64,000 nucleotides of DNA, taken from NCBI RefSeq assembly GCF_901709675.1, contig NC_051096.1, forward strand, positions 2,385,001-2,449,000. Direction: 5' to 3'. Positions 1 to 14,993 of this stretch are shown in pieces. The position numbers were made by a program, and so were the translations under genes. The DNA comes from Syngnathus acus (Eukaryota > Chordata > Actinopteri > Syngnathiformes > Syngnathidae). Numbering within the stretch: the first letter of the stretch is position 1; each line of letters begins with the position of its first letter. Below the pieces are notes generated by a model that saw nothing but the letters and a program-made list of their open reading frames with translations, ran no database searches and was not told the DNA's origin.

Positions 1-4017
<4,017 letters not shown>

Positions 4018-5220
4018 CCCCCAGCACCACCACCCCTCAAATATGGTCGTAACCCCTTCAAGAATTACCACCCCCAGACCTTTCCAGTCCCTCAGTTTCC
4101 ATGGTAACTCTTTCAATAGTCCGGCCTGCTGACCTCGGGGTTCTGTTCCACCTCTCCCATTATCATTTTTCTTTTCTTTTTTTTTTTTTTTTCCACCCCC
4201 TATTTAACTTTTGGCTCCCTACCACTATTCGGAATGTCTATTTAATTTGTCGGCCAATTGTAGAGGAGTGCACACGAACACGCGAGCTAACCAGCCTACA
4301 CGTCATTTAGCATGGGAGTTTTCTGGTCTTGCTTCTATAAATATAACATGTATACTTGGTGTAGAATCTTTGCATATACAGTACATATGAATATATATAT
4401 ATATAAATATATATATACAAACTTTGTAGGTTTTTTTCTGGTTTTTGATGTTGAATCTGTATCTATAATGTATCCTAGTAGTGACCACGCATACTTCTGA
4501 CTGTATACTTGTACATTTGTAAACCCTTGTAATGTAAAAGTGCTTTACCGCCCTTTTTTGGTATGATAAAAAAATTTAGGGGGAAAAAACTTTACCTGTG
4601 CATTTCAGTGTAAATTCTCACTTTTTGGTTTGTGACATGAGTTATTGTACATTGTAAATTGTAATATCAAGTTTAGCTTTTTGCTTTGTTTTCTCCTTTC
4701 TATATCTATACAGTGTAGTACTTGTACAAAAAAATCGCACCACGCTTGGTTTTATCTGCTTAAGTTAAAAAGAAAAATCTCCTACTGACTCCATTGGTTT
4801 TTTTACACTTTTTTTTTTTAATCTTTTTAATAGAAAAGCTTCACTTTTGGTGGGAGAAAACATGACTTGTACAGAGGAGATACCCCCCCACCCTTATTTC
4901 TCTAGTGCTGTAAGTGCTGTATCATACTTGTCCATGATTTTTTTTTTTGGGTTGAAAAGAGATGAAAGGCAGCCATTTTTTGAGGTGAAGTTTAAAAAAA
5001 AAAAAAAAAAAAAAAAAGTAGAAAAAAGCCACCTTGTGTATATTTACTACTACGAGCACACCTTGTAACCATATGTGTATAGTTAACAAAAACCTGTGTA
5101 TGCTTACTTGCCTGGGCAACTATTTTTTGTAACTCCTGTTGTAGATTGTCTCTAAACAATTGTGTGATCTTTATTTTGAAACCAAACAGAAAAAGAAAAC
5201 CCCCCAAAAATGTTGAAAAT
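4018..5220 (+). other. pum1: pum1 3' untranslated region
   Basis: AT-rich sequence follows the TAA stop, with an (AT)n run near 4389-4415, a poly(A) tract at 4994-5017 and blocks typical of conserved pum 3'UTRs. The end is not marked by a canonical signal near 5220. AATAAA-containing sequence at about 5434-5442 (AAATAAATAAA) is the first good poly(A) signal, so the transcript may reach about 5460. Confidence 0.6.
4502..4667 (+). promoter_or_regulatory. pum1: Cluster of UGUA Pumilio-type motifs in the pum1 3'UTR
   Basis: Eight UGUA cores lie in two clusters: 4502 (TGTATACT), 4510 (TGTACATT), 4518 (TGTAAACC), 4528 (TGTAATGT), 4533 (TGTAAAAG), then 4646 (TGTACATT), 4653 (TGTAAATT), 4660 (TGTAATAT). 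None is a perfect UGUAHAUA, but several match seven of eight positions. This would suit autoregulation by the encoded protein. AT richness raises the chance expectation, so this is a candidate only. Confidence 0.4.
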
Positions 5221-5464
5221 TCAAATCTGTGTGTCTGTGTCTTTCTTGCTTACTTGATTCAATGCCTGCGCTTGATTTAAATGACTTTTTTTTATTAATA
5301 TTTTCTTGATTTCAAGCATAGGTAATTGAGAGGATCCGGAGCATTATTAGTATTAAAGCATAATTAAAGTGAAATAGGGTAAAACTGTCTGTTTGACAGC
5401 ACATATGTTCGCGTTACCTCTTATTTACAAGAAAAATAAATAAACACCAGAATTGGGGCAGGGT

Positions 5465-6330
5465 CAATTCTCAAATGCAGCAGATTCTTCAAAGATTTGT
5501 TTGTGTATTGCAAAACGCCTTTAAATTATTCACGGAAATTAAATCAAGCAAATGTCATTTACATCCCAACGTCTTGGGCATCAATAATTGCGTGTTGTTT
5601 TCCAAATGTTTTAAGGTTTGCGCCCACCGTTCAATAACGTTTATGTTTATATTGATAATGGTTTAATCGTGTGCTTCACACATTCACCGCAAGAGGGCGA
5701 CAGAGTAATTCAAAACATCAATTTACATGGTTACGCACAGCCGGATTATGGGGGGAAGCACATTTAGGGTAAAAAAAAAAAGAGCAATAAATATTCTAAA
5801 ACGGATAAAATCCTTCTATGCAGTCTGTGTAGTTTTTTTTTGTTTTGGTGGAGGGACTAAATGTAAAGAAGAGCGCTTTCTTCATATTTGAAAGAATGCC
5901 TTTACTGAAGTTGTTCATTGTGCATGCGAATGGACCTGCCAGCACCTTCCTCAGGAAACACTGCAGCCATTCATAGTACAGGAAGTGTATGAGCGTGTGG
6001 CCAGGAAGGAGGCGGGAAGCCAAGGCAGGCGTGCAGGAAGGAAATGAGGAGGTCTGCTGAGCAAAGTCCGAAAACGGGAACATGCCACTGGACTTGTTTT
6101 TCTCGTTGGCCCGCTGTGACGAGGCTCACTACACAACAAGTGTGCTGCGCGGGCGCCGTTTAGTGGTGTGCCAAAGAATGACTGCACTACAGCAACTTTG
6201 TGTCCAGCTGTTACTCATGTATGATTTGCTCACACACACACACACACACACAGGGAAAACTTTGGAAATACACACACATACGCACAAATACCTCCATTTC
6301 ATGTCATTACGCCAAATCCTTTAACAATGC
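5465..6330. other. Intergenic interval, no gene seen
   Basis: Between the pum1 3' end and the probable cdc42se1 poly(A) site (TTTATT at 6352-6357 reads AATAAA on the minus strand) I see AT-rich spacer and short frames without recognisable protein similarity. There is one CA microsatellite. Confidence 0.5.
6231..6252. repeat. (CA)11 microsatellite
   Basis: Uninterrupted CA dinucleotides, followed after a short gap by a degenerate ACACAC stretch to about 6285. Confidence 0.95.
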
Positions 6331-7000
6331 ACTGCCAGAAAGAAGCGTGGTTTTATTTATCAGTCACAAAGCGAGCGAGCGAGCGAGCGGAGCTTAGCAT
6401 AGCAAGCATGTGGATGGCGTGTTAGCAAAACCTCACGGGTGTGTGTGTGTGAGAGTTGTCACATGATCTGGTCACCCTGAGTTTCTGTCGAGGCCAAAGT
6501 TCATTTCATCTGGTCACAGACTGCCATTTTCTGGCCTGAAATTGTCCACGGCTTGTCAGGAAGCAGTCACATGATCCAGAAAGTCTTAAAAGAGGAAGTC
6601 CTCCAGTGCATCAGACTGCGACGTCATCGCTCAGGTCGTATGTCCTATGAGCTCAAAGCATCCCGGGAACTTGACGTGCAACAAACGCCGGCAATTGTGC
6701 AGAAAGCGAGCGGGCGAAGCCGAGTCCAATGATGTGTGTTTTTATCCTCGAGCGGTAACATCATTTCGTCCCTCCGAGTCGGTCGGCGTCAAACTGAAAC
6801 CCGGATGACCGGAGGCTCTGCGCTTTTGGCCAAGATGGCGCGCTCCCCAGCGCCCCCTCAAGGACGGACGCTGGGACTCCCGGGATCGGCGGCGGAAAGG
6901 ACTCTCGGCACCGCGAGACACCTGACAAACACGAGTGTCAACGTGCGGCTGATGAGAAAGAGGAAAGAAAGACCAGAAAAATATGGTGGTGCTTTACCGG

Positions 7001-7729
7001 CTACAAGAGGCTGTTCCTGCCGTTCAACTGTGGGCATTTGGAGCTCATCTGCTCCTGAACAGACCCCGACTGTGCTCAGAGAGAGAGAAGGTGAAGGGCC
7101 CCCGGCGGTGCCAATGTAGGCGGGCTTGCGCTTACCGGCTGGAGTCCGTCGGCCATCTCTCCTGAGCCGATGTGCGTCAGGTGGATGAAATTAGTGGGCT
7201 CGCCGATCATGCTGCGGTCGATCCTCCGCCTCCTCCTCTTCTGCACACACGCAAGCACAGGTGAGCGACACGCTAACTTTTCTTCTTTTGGTCTGTTTGC
7301 GTCGGGCCGTAAACAGAACACGATGTGACTAACGGTGTCGGACGCCTTAGGCGACTAGCTGCTCACGAGTCACGGAGGCCCGCCGCTTGCTTTTCCTGCC
7401 CCGTGACACAAAGGAAAGTCCCGTCAAGCTCCCCCGCGAGCGAGGTCATCGGCGCCACTATTGTTGTTGCGGCAGGCCAAAAAGAAAAGTCTAAAAATAG
7501 AAGCGACGTCGCTGGCATCCGGTGCGTCCATTCGCAACATGAACGTCATCGTCGCTATTGACCGGTTCTGGCTTTAAACTGTTTGTTTGGTCCACTTTGT
7601 CTCCAACGTGGCGAAACCACACACAGCCAAGCCCGCTGAGGACAAAAAGGCTAGCGCAACACAGCGGTGTCTCACCGGCGGCGCTTTGGCCATGACGCAG
7701 CAGGCCATCTTGTGCCAGAATTCGCTCAT
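7001..7729 (-). CDS. cdc42se1: CDC42 small effector 1 (CRIB-motif adaptor)
   Basis: Three minus-strand coding exons: 7729-7676, 7240-7136, 7069-7001, all joined in phase 0, giving 75 residues (human protein 79). The N-terminus [13 protein letters not shown] carries the vicinal cysteines (positions 10-11) that are lipid-modified membrane anchors in this family. Exon 2 holds a basic stretch and the CRIB motif [14 protein letters not shown], which binds active CDC42 at the plasma membrane. Exon 3 encodes [11 protein letters not shown] and ends NSLL. Splice sites are CCG|GTGAGA, GTGTGCAG|AAG, CCG|GTAAGC and GAGCACAG|TCG. These proteins modulate CDC42-driven actin changes and signalling. The neighbour mllt11 is also its neighbour in human 1q21, which supports orthology. 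The 3'UTR probably runs to about 6330. Confidence 0.93.
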
Positions 7730-7877
7730 GCTGACGCCCGCCTGCCGTCGCCCTGCCGTCGCCTTGCCGTCGCCCTGCCGTCGCCCTGCCGGCCAGCGGC
7801 TAGTCGGGGAACATCCAGAAGGCTGATTGGCGCGGCCCAGTCTGGCCCGGCCACCGCTCACCAGACAGCTGTTGGAT
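7730..7877 (-). other. cdc42se1: Probable 5'UTR part of the cdc42se1 start-codon exon
   Basis: On the minus strand an acceptor-like TTGTGTTTGCAG ends at 7878, and sequence from 7877 runs GC-rich into the ATG at 7729. No closer acceptor has a pyrimidine tract, so the untranslated leader plausibly includes the whole interval. Upstream exons were not located. Confidence 0.45.
7740..7793. repeat. 11-bp GC-rich minisatellite in the cdc42se1 leader
   Basis: About five copies of CCCTGCCGTCG (plus strand) lie 10 bp upstream of the cdc42se1 start codon. One copy has a T for C change. On the transcript strand the unit reads CGACGGCAGGG. Confidence 0.85.
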
Positions 7878-8202
7878 CTGCAAACACAAGTTGAACTTTA
7901 ACGTTGCCGTTTCCAGTTAAGAGCGAGTTTCTGATCCACTCGAGCAAACAGTGCACTGCTTTTGGTCCCAGCAGCTCAAAGCGGATGATAAAGCAGGAAT
8001 GCGCGAGCGACAAGCAGCTTCACGTTCGCCGACAGGAATGTTCCCGTCAACGCCGCAGGGAGCAGCAACACGTTCGCAGACGTTTGCCCATGCGGCTTGC
8101 CGCTGCTTTGGGGGTCGAGTGATCATGGTCACAAAGGTCGGGACCGCATGCGTGCGTGACAGTATTGATTTTGTGTTGCATTTGTCCTCATCTGGGTCTC
8201 AA

Positions 8203-8278
8203 GTGAGCTGGAGCAGATCCCGGCTGACTTTGGGCGAGAGGCCCGGAACACCCTGGACTGGTCGCTAGCGAGCCAATG
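8203..8278 (-). repeat. Dispersed teleost repeat fragment, minus orientation
   Basis: The reverse complement reads GCGACCAGTCCAGGGTGTTC, then CTCTCGCCCAAAGTCAGC and a GGGATCTGCTCCAGCTC end. This motif recurs at 40,655-40,745 and 46,885-46,965. It matches a short dispersed element I know to be common in fish genomes; I cannot name the family with certainty. Confidence 0.7.
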
Positions 8279-10129
8279 GTGGGACACGATCAAGCATTCA
8301 CTATGACATTTCTCAATGAAACTCAAAGAGAGTGGAAACCTTTTTCCAAAAGTTAAATTTGCCCCATGAGCAAGCTTGTAATTGACTCAGCTCACTGTGA
8401 CTCCGCCCCCTCGCCCCAATAATATTGGGGCCCTGACTTGAGTCAAAATGTAAAATTTTTCTATAGTTGAGACTAACTGTGACTGCAACCGCCTGCCCCT
8501 GAACTTTATCCTGGGTTAAGAGCAAACAAACGCAAGCGAGGCAAATTAGATTGTTGCGCGACAAGCAAACTGATCTGAGAGCTGCCAAACTGCGAGCTGT
8601 CAATCATTAACGCCTTCAAACGGTTCCCTTCATCTGAACTTTGACACATTGCAGGGTGAGCAACAAAAGAAGAAAACAAAAATGACTCACCAAGAAGCGG
8701 ACTTGAAGTGACTGCACGCTCAACTCGTTTCTCTGTCTCACTGACTCGATGTCACAGTCTTTCTTTCTTGAGGGGGGTTTCTTTTTTTCCTTTCTTTTTT
8801 TTCTTTTTGAGGCGCGGTCCTCAAGGAGGAAGTCCCGCCTCCCGGTTCCCGCCCAAGCGAACACCAACACCGACGTCGCCCCCTTCCGGCACTTTATGAT
8901 CATCGCTGCAGTCGCCCGGCCCAAAAGCTCGTCAGTGACGTCGACATTTCATGTGCACAAACGCGAAGACGCTTCATCATATTAAAGTCATTTATAGTAC
9001 AGTAAAAGGTCAAAAGAATAAATGACGACGGCTTTGCGCATTGTGCGTCTGCAGTCTGCAAATCTTCCAGTAATACGAAATAAAAGGCAAAAGTAAAAGA
9101 ACACAATTTCTTATCCCTTTACTATATTTCCATATATAAATATATTACTATATTTAAATATTGATTTAAAAATCATAATCGATGGAAACTTTAGATCCCT
9201 ATTGCACTAATTCCGGCCTCTACGCAATTATGTAGAATATTGTATTTTTAGCAAGAACATCATTTTTCCCTCAATTGTCGTCAAATCCGCAATGAATTGT
9301 GGGTAAAACAGGATAAGCTGCGGTCTCGGCTGAAGTGTTTCTACACTTGCTTTAAACACGCACTTCGGACACACTACGCACTTGATTCCCCCCAACTAGA
9401 ACGCTTGATTGCGAGTATTTGGACAGGGCCCAAATCTCATCATTCTCAACCTGTCGTCCACTGCAGCATCTGGCATCTTTATCGTCAGCAAAGCAGCACA
9501 AGACAACAGACAACATTCAAGCGTATTTGCACTCTGGAAGAAGGTGATTTACCGTTTTTATTGTCTCAGAAATTTATTCAGACATTTGCGGCGACGAATG
9601 TTCTCATTTTGTTCATTGCTTCAATGCGCGACAATTCAACGGTATGACGTGAGAAAAGAAAATATCGCCTCCTGTTCCTTGACATGGAAGAGAGAAATGA
9701 AAGCAAGTGTGTACGTTGACATTAATTGGACGACGCTCTAAGCTTTTTGCTTTCATCTTTGTGAAATTGTCTTTTATTTATTTATTTATTATTCCGGTCA
9801 ACGCCTTAAAATGAACGGCAGCAGATGCGAACGGCGACCGCTCGAATGAAATTGGTTAATTTATCTTGCACCGTCATGATGAGTCCAGAGAAAAAATAGC
9901 ATTTGTGAGCAAATGTGCTCAATCTGTTCTCACAATTGTAAGCGTCTTGTTGTGCGCCCATTTTCACAATTAAGACAAAGACAGCATGAAGCGAAAAGGC
10001 ACATAAAAAAAAATAATACATGAGTAAATACAACTGCCTCCCTGTGATTGACTGGCGACCATCGTTTATCTGTTCATAAGCCGCGGTTGATGTCGACTGG
10101 CGAGCGTTTGTCTGTGTTGAAGGTCAACG
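8279..10129. other. Spacer between cdc42se1 and mllt11
   Basis: No coding exon recognised. Between 8760 and 8820 is a T-rich tract; from 9100 to 9300 the sequence is AT-rich. Upstream cdc42se1 exons and the mllt11 promoter should lie here, but I cannot place them. Confidence 0.4.
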
Positions 10130-10531
10130 ATGATGGAGAAATCGAGTAGCCAGTATGACTCGTTCATGTTCTGGAGGCAGCCTGTTCCGGCCCTGGATCT
10201 TTCCGAGCTGCGGGACCTCGGCTTGCTCGACGGTCCCGGCAACCAAGGAGACGGGCTGATCAAACGGGATGAACATGTGAGTGGGCGGGGCTAAAGACAC
10301 CACCCAAGAGCAATACACAAATTAGACATGAGGAAACGTTCCCATTACAATACCCAACCAAAAGTGTCATTGTTCACAGACCACCGTGATGGTCAAAGGT
10401 CATATTTGTTAGCAATGACGATGCGCTGCGTGCAGGAACCGGAGTTGAGCGAGTTCTCGTCCTTCAACTACTGGAGAGATCCGATCGCTGATGTAGACGC
10501 TCTGCTGGCAGACCTCAACCTGCTGCTCTGA
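10130..10531 (+). CDS. mllt11: MLLT11/AF1q transcription cofactor 7-like small protein
   Basis: Two coding exons, 10130-10276 and 10436-10531, joined in phase 0 (CAT|GTGAGT ... GTGCAG|GAA), give 80 residues. Matches to the vertebrate AF1q family are the N-terminal SSQYDSFMFWRQPVPALDLS and the C-terminal EFSSFNYWRDPIADVD, with the leucine-rich tail. AF1q is a small cofactor expressed in neural and haematopoietic cells that binds TCF7 in Wnt signalling. Two tandem ATGs (10130, 10133) precede EKSSSQ; I chose the first. The fish protein is slightly shorter than the 90-residue human one, with the middle linker reduced. Its location between cdc42se1 and gabpb2 matches human 1q21. An intron inside the coding region is unexpected because I recall the human coding region being in one exon. 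Confidence 0.88.
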
Positions 10532-10798
10532 GCCCCGCCCTCTGCCCCACCCAGATGAAGCATGTTACAAAAGCTGACGTGATGCCGTTAAATTGCTGCA
10601 TGTCGTGGTCTGAGCCTGCAAAACTACAACTGCCACTTTTGAGGTTGACAGATTAGCTCATCGCTTTAATGATTTTGCCTTTTTTTTTTTTTTCCAAATC
10701 AAAAATCTGTTGTTTTAATATATTTTTAAGGCGTGTTTACGTTTTTGCCTATTTCATGCAGCTGATTTGATCAGCCTCACGCTTTAGCCCCTGGACAA

Positions 10799-10804
10799 AA
10801 TAAA
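10799..10804 (+). terminator. mllt11: mllt11 poly(A) signal
   Basis: AATAAA about 270 bp after the stop codon, followed by T-rich sequence. Confidence 0.7.
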
Positions 10805-10809
10805 CATTT

Positions 10810-12676
10810 TTGTCATTTGAATGTACCAAACAATGGCAACAACAATGAAATGGATTTTCTTTTGCTGCAACGGCAGCTGTTCGTGAATTCTCAAAGCGTT
10901 CGAGGCCAATGTCAACAACAAAGATAGCAGATTCTGATCTATTGTTTGTTGTTCTCGTTTGTCACAACATATTTTGACTCCAGTATCAGCAAACCTTCAT
11001 CACAATCTTCCTAGAAATAAAGAAATGTCGTATTTTCAAAGCATTTTATTCATTTCTCCAGCTGACATGATGCAGGTATATAACGGCACATCTTCACCAA
11101 GCCGCTTGGACGCTCTAACAATTTGAAAGGGGCGCGGCGACGGCGCACTATCTTAAACTCTACGCACTTGCAACACCCCCCCTCCAAAGGAAACGTGCAA
11201 GGGTGCAAACAGATGAGAATTTGGACGAGGCCTTACACCAAGATGGCGTCCACCCTTGATCGTAAATTTCAAAATAAGATCAACAATGGGTGCCGTACAC
11301 GAGCTACTGAGATTTTATCAGTCGTAACCAAGACTACAATCTTAAAAGTTCAATATATGATAGACTTGAATTGTGTTTTAAATACTTCTTCTATCTAGTC
11401 GCAACGTGAGAACCGCAAACGTCTTGATACTTTTAATTTGGATGCTTGCCTCACAACATCCGGGCATATTCCAGCCGTCTCCTTGTCTTACTTTTGGCCA
11501 GTAAACAATTTGGCGGAGGCAAGCATGCGTCGGTTGGTGCCCAAAGACAAATATTTAAAAAGTGGCCGTTGAAAATCGCAACTTGTTCGCCCAGTTGTGT
11601 TCAGTACCGACTCGCAATCGCGGACTACGAAGCCCTTTGCTGTCTTTAGCTTCCTAGCTAGCTAACATCGGCAGACGTCCTGAGGCTGCCACCAAACCTG
11701 GACGCGGTGAGTCGCTTTTCGATCACCCGGGGGATAAAAGCACGTCTTCCCTTTTGTCGCCAACAGCCAGCCAGCATGTGTTAAGCGTATGATGTTCGAA
11801 AGTGTCGCCGCAAAAGCGCCACCGAAGCGCCTCGACGCTGCACTCTGCAAGAAAAGCTAGCTAACCGGATGTGGAAGTAGTTTTTTTCTCGCTGTGTAAA
11901 ATAGGAAATTTCTTGATGACTTCCCCCGGAAAACAAACAACTTTATATTAAACGGTTTCCTGTCCGTTGTACACTACATGTTCGGAGCTACCTACATGGG
12001 TTTGGCTGATTTGTAGTTTACAAGTTCGGAGGGGGGGATACGTGGCACATGGCGGACTCTATTCTGTCCGCAAGGCGCGTAAAATGGCTACTCGGCCCGG
12101 CAATAGAAGCTTCGTCTTTCCGAACTGCTCACCATGGTGGTCACCGGATTCCATTATCGGACGCCGCCACCCCGTTAGCATAGGTGCTAACTTTTCTCTT
12201 TAAAGTTGCTCTTCCGTTTCTGCAAATCAAACAAACACCAGGATCGCTTTGAACAAGTAATTTCAAGTTGTTAATTTTAAATTGCACCACCCCGACTTTA
12301 GCGCGCGCTCAATCGAGTGTTCGCGGCACTGTCCCGACAGATGGCGCTGTTGACGTTTCTTTTGTTAGCAATTGAACCATGATTATCTTGGGATGTACGT
12401 TACGGGCCACCCTGAGAAATGAATAGGCACCAAATGGACACCACAAAAACTCCCAAACATTTTATTAGGGCTGTAAATAAAAATCAAGCAAAAGAAATAA
12501 ATATCCACCCCTTGATTGAATAAACAGACAGTGGAGGAAATGTATATTTGTCACGCTGTGAGCCTAAAGAGTCCAAATCGAATCGGGTGGCATTCAAAAG
12601 AACCCAAATAGAAGAGTCCAAATCCACATCTCCTGCAAACATCTGAATAGCAGCCTTGTTTGCTGTTGTGCGTCAG
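10810..12676. other. mllt11-gabpb2 spacer with a candidate gabpb2 first exon
   Basis: No coding exon seen. An AAGATGGCG YY1-like promoter motif lies at 11240-11248. A strong donor GCG|GTGAGT after 11706, in sequence of raised GC content, could end a noncoding first exon of gabpb2, whose coding exon begins right at an acceptor at 12676. This is inference from splice-site quality and position. Confidence 0.35.
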
Positions 12677-14993
12677 ATGTCGCTGGTAGACCTGGGCAAG
12701 CGTCTGCTGGAGGCGGCACGTAATGGTCTGGATGACGAGGTGAGGAACCTGATGGCCAACGGAGCTCCGTTCACCACCGACTGGGTGAGTAATCGTCCCA
12801 GTGCTCGAGTATTTGACAGAAAGAAGCAAGTCCTAGCGCGTGACCTCTGCCCCGCACAGCTGGGGACGTCGCCGCTCCATCTGGCCGCTCAGCGCGGCCA
12901 CTACTCCACCGCCGACGTCCTGTTGCGAGCGGGCGTCAGTCGCGACGCTCGCACCAAAGTGGATCGAACACCTCTGCACATGGCCGCTGCTGAGGGGCAC
13001 ACCATCATCGTGGAGCTGCTGGTCAGGGTGAGCGCTCGCGTTCTTGGGTCTTCGACGCGATTGGGATAAAGAGTTGCACACGGTCGCGCGAGTATCGGGC
13101 TAGCAGACGGAAAAAGCTAAGCTACGATTGTTTCAAGTGCACAAGTTCCTCTCGCGCCTCTGACTGTTTGGCTCTCTCACCTCCAGAGCGGCGCCGACAT
13201 CAACGCCAAAGACATGCTGAAGATGACGGCGCTGCACTGGGCGGCCCAGCACGGCCACCACGGTGTGGTGGAGACGCTTATCAAGCACGGCGCTGATGTG
13301 CACGCGCTCAGCAAGTTTGAGAAGACGCCCTTTGATATTGCCGTCGACATCCAGAACACGGAGCTCATGCTGCTGCTGCAGGTCAGTCGCGCGCTTCCCC
13401 GTCGCCGCCACCGGCGACTTCCCGCCTCACGTCTCGCTTCTGCCGTTGTCCCTTTCTGTGTGCGTGCGTGTGTGTAGGAGGGCATGCAGAACCAGGTGAA
13501 CATGAACCAGGTGAGCCTGAACGTGGAGTCCAGCAACAGTGGCAACCAGCCGCAGTTCATCATCCAGGGCATCCAAGGGGGTGTGGTCAACCTGGCCGAC
13601 CTGCTCAACAAGGCCGGCACCGGTATGGATGTTGTCGGTGTCCAAAAGTTTGAGATGCGGGCGAGCCGTGACTCTCTGCTTTGCCTTCCAGGGGAATCCG
13701 AAGAGGCGATGGCCGCCAACGCTCTGGACGGCAACATCCAGCACGCCGCTGTGGTTAACGAGGGAGGCCAGAGGGTCATCACCATCGTAACCGACCAACA
13801 CGGCAACCTGCAAACGACCGGAGGCATGTCGCAGCCCTTCTTCGTCACCATGCAGCACGGACAGCAAAGTATGACCGCACGCTTGCGACTTGACAAAAAA
13901 CGGAGAACTCGAGCAGAGGCTTGGGGGGAGGGGGTGTCCAAGGCTCGGTCCGCCGATGTAGCCTCGCACGGATTTGAAGTGTGACTTGAGCAAGTCTGTT
14001 GCGTGTGTGTGCAGTGCTGGCGGTGCCCGCCAACACAGTGACGGAGGAGGTGGTGGCGGAAGAGTCACAGGCGCCGCCCTCCAGGAAGAGAAAGTTGGAG
14101 GTGACCAATAACCACAACGACACAGGAGAGACAGTAAGTGGCCGCGTCTTTGATGGATTGCTCGAGTGCACCGCACACTTTTGTTCATCAGCAATGTTGA
14201 TGCAGTGACGCAGGTCTTCCGTTCCCGACCGCCCGCCCGCTGTTCCTTGAGAGATCGTCAGGTGTGCCGCGGCAAATCATACCAAGTTCACTCAGTCATG
14301 TTTATGGACTGTAAATAGCGAGTCTTTGCTCCTCTATCGATGCCAGCGAGTCCACTTGTGAGCTCGGTTGACATGTTTGGCTCGTGCTATGAAATTTTGA
14401 TTTCTTTTTTTTTTTTTTATGTAAAATATGTGCCTAGGACCAATAAAAGTTTGGAAACCCGATAGATGCCACAAGATTGAAACTCCTCAACTCACGTCAA
14501 TATCATAGTCTTGACCCCTGCCAAATCATGGCATTGGCCCAAGCACAGAAACGTTTTTGCTGGATAATATGAAGGTTCCCCTAAAAAAAATGTCAATTGC
14601 CAAGCCATGAAAGCTGGGGGTTAGTGGGGTTGGAAGAGCGTTTGACCGACTTGTCGTCGTGGTTGCGTGCAGGAGCTGCTGCAGAGGCAGTTGCAGGAGG
14701 CCAACAGGAAGGCGCAGGAATACCGGCAGCAGCTCATGCGCAAGGAGCAGGAGGCCGAGGAGTACCGCATCAAACTGGAGGCTATGTCCCAGAGCCAGGC
14801 GGGCTCTGCCGCCGCCAACGTCAGCCCCGAGGAGGTGGTGGGCGGCGACGAGGATGAGGACGCGCCGGCCGTGGAGGAGGAAGGGGGTGGCCAGATGGTG
14901 GTCCTGCAGGAGGGAGGCATCATCGTGGAGGGTGACGAGGGCCGCGTCACGCTGGTAGAGACGGGCGGCGAACCCGCAGGGATCAGCTCCTAA
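12677..14993 (+). CDS. gabpb2: GA-binding protein beta subunit 2
   Basis: Exons: 12677-12784, 12860-13027, 13187-13381, 13478-13622, 13692-13868, 14015-14133, 14673-14993; about 410 residues. The start [20 protein letters not shown] is the conserved GABPB N-terminus. Four to five ankyrin repeats follow ([53 protein letters not shown]), the face that binds the ETS subunit GABPA. Then comes a transactivation region with [12 protein letters not shown] and a basic RKRKLE nuclear signal. The last exon holds the leucine-zipper-like coiled coil ([20 protein letters not shown]) that makes the alpha2-beta2 tetramer, and an acidic, glycine/valine-rich tail. GABP activates respiratory and housekeeping genes. 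The paralogue call (2 rather than 1) rests mainly on mllt11 and cdc42se1 being next door, as in human. Confidence 0.92.
14442..14447 (+). terminator. gabpb2: Candidate intronic poly(A) signal in gabpb2
   Basis: AATAAA lies 308 bp into the 539-bp last intron, after a T-rich tract and before GTTTGG. Reading through the donor after 14133 continues for 24 residues to a TGA at 14206-14208, so use of this site would give a complete shorter coding sequence without the zipper exon. Confidence 0.45.
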
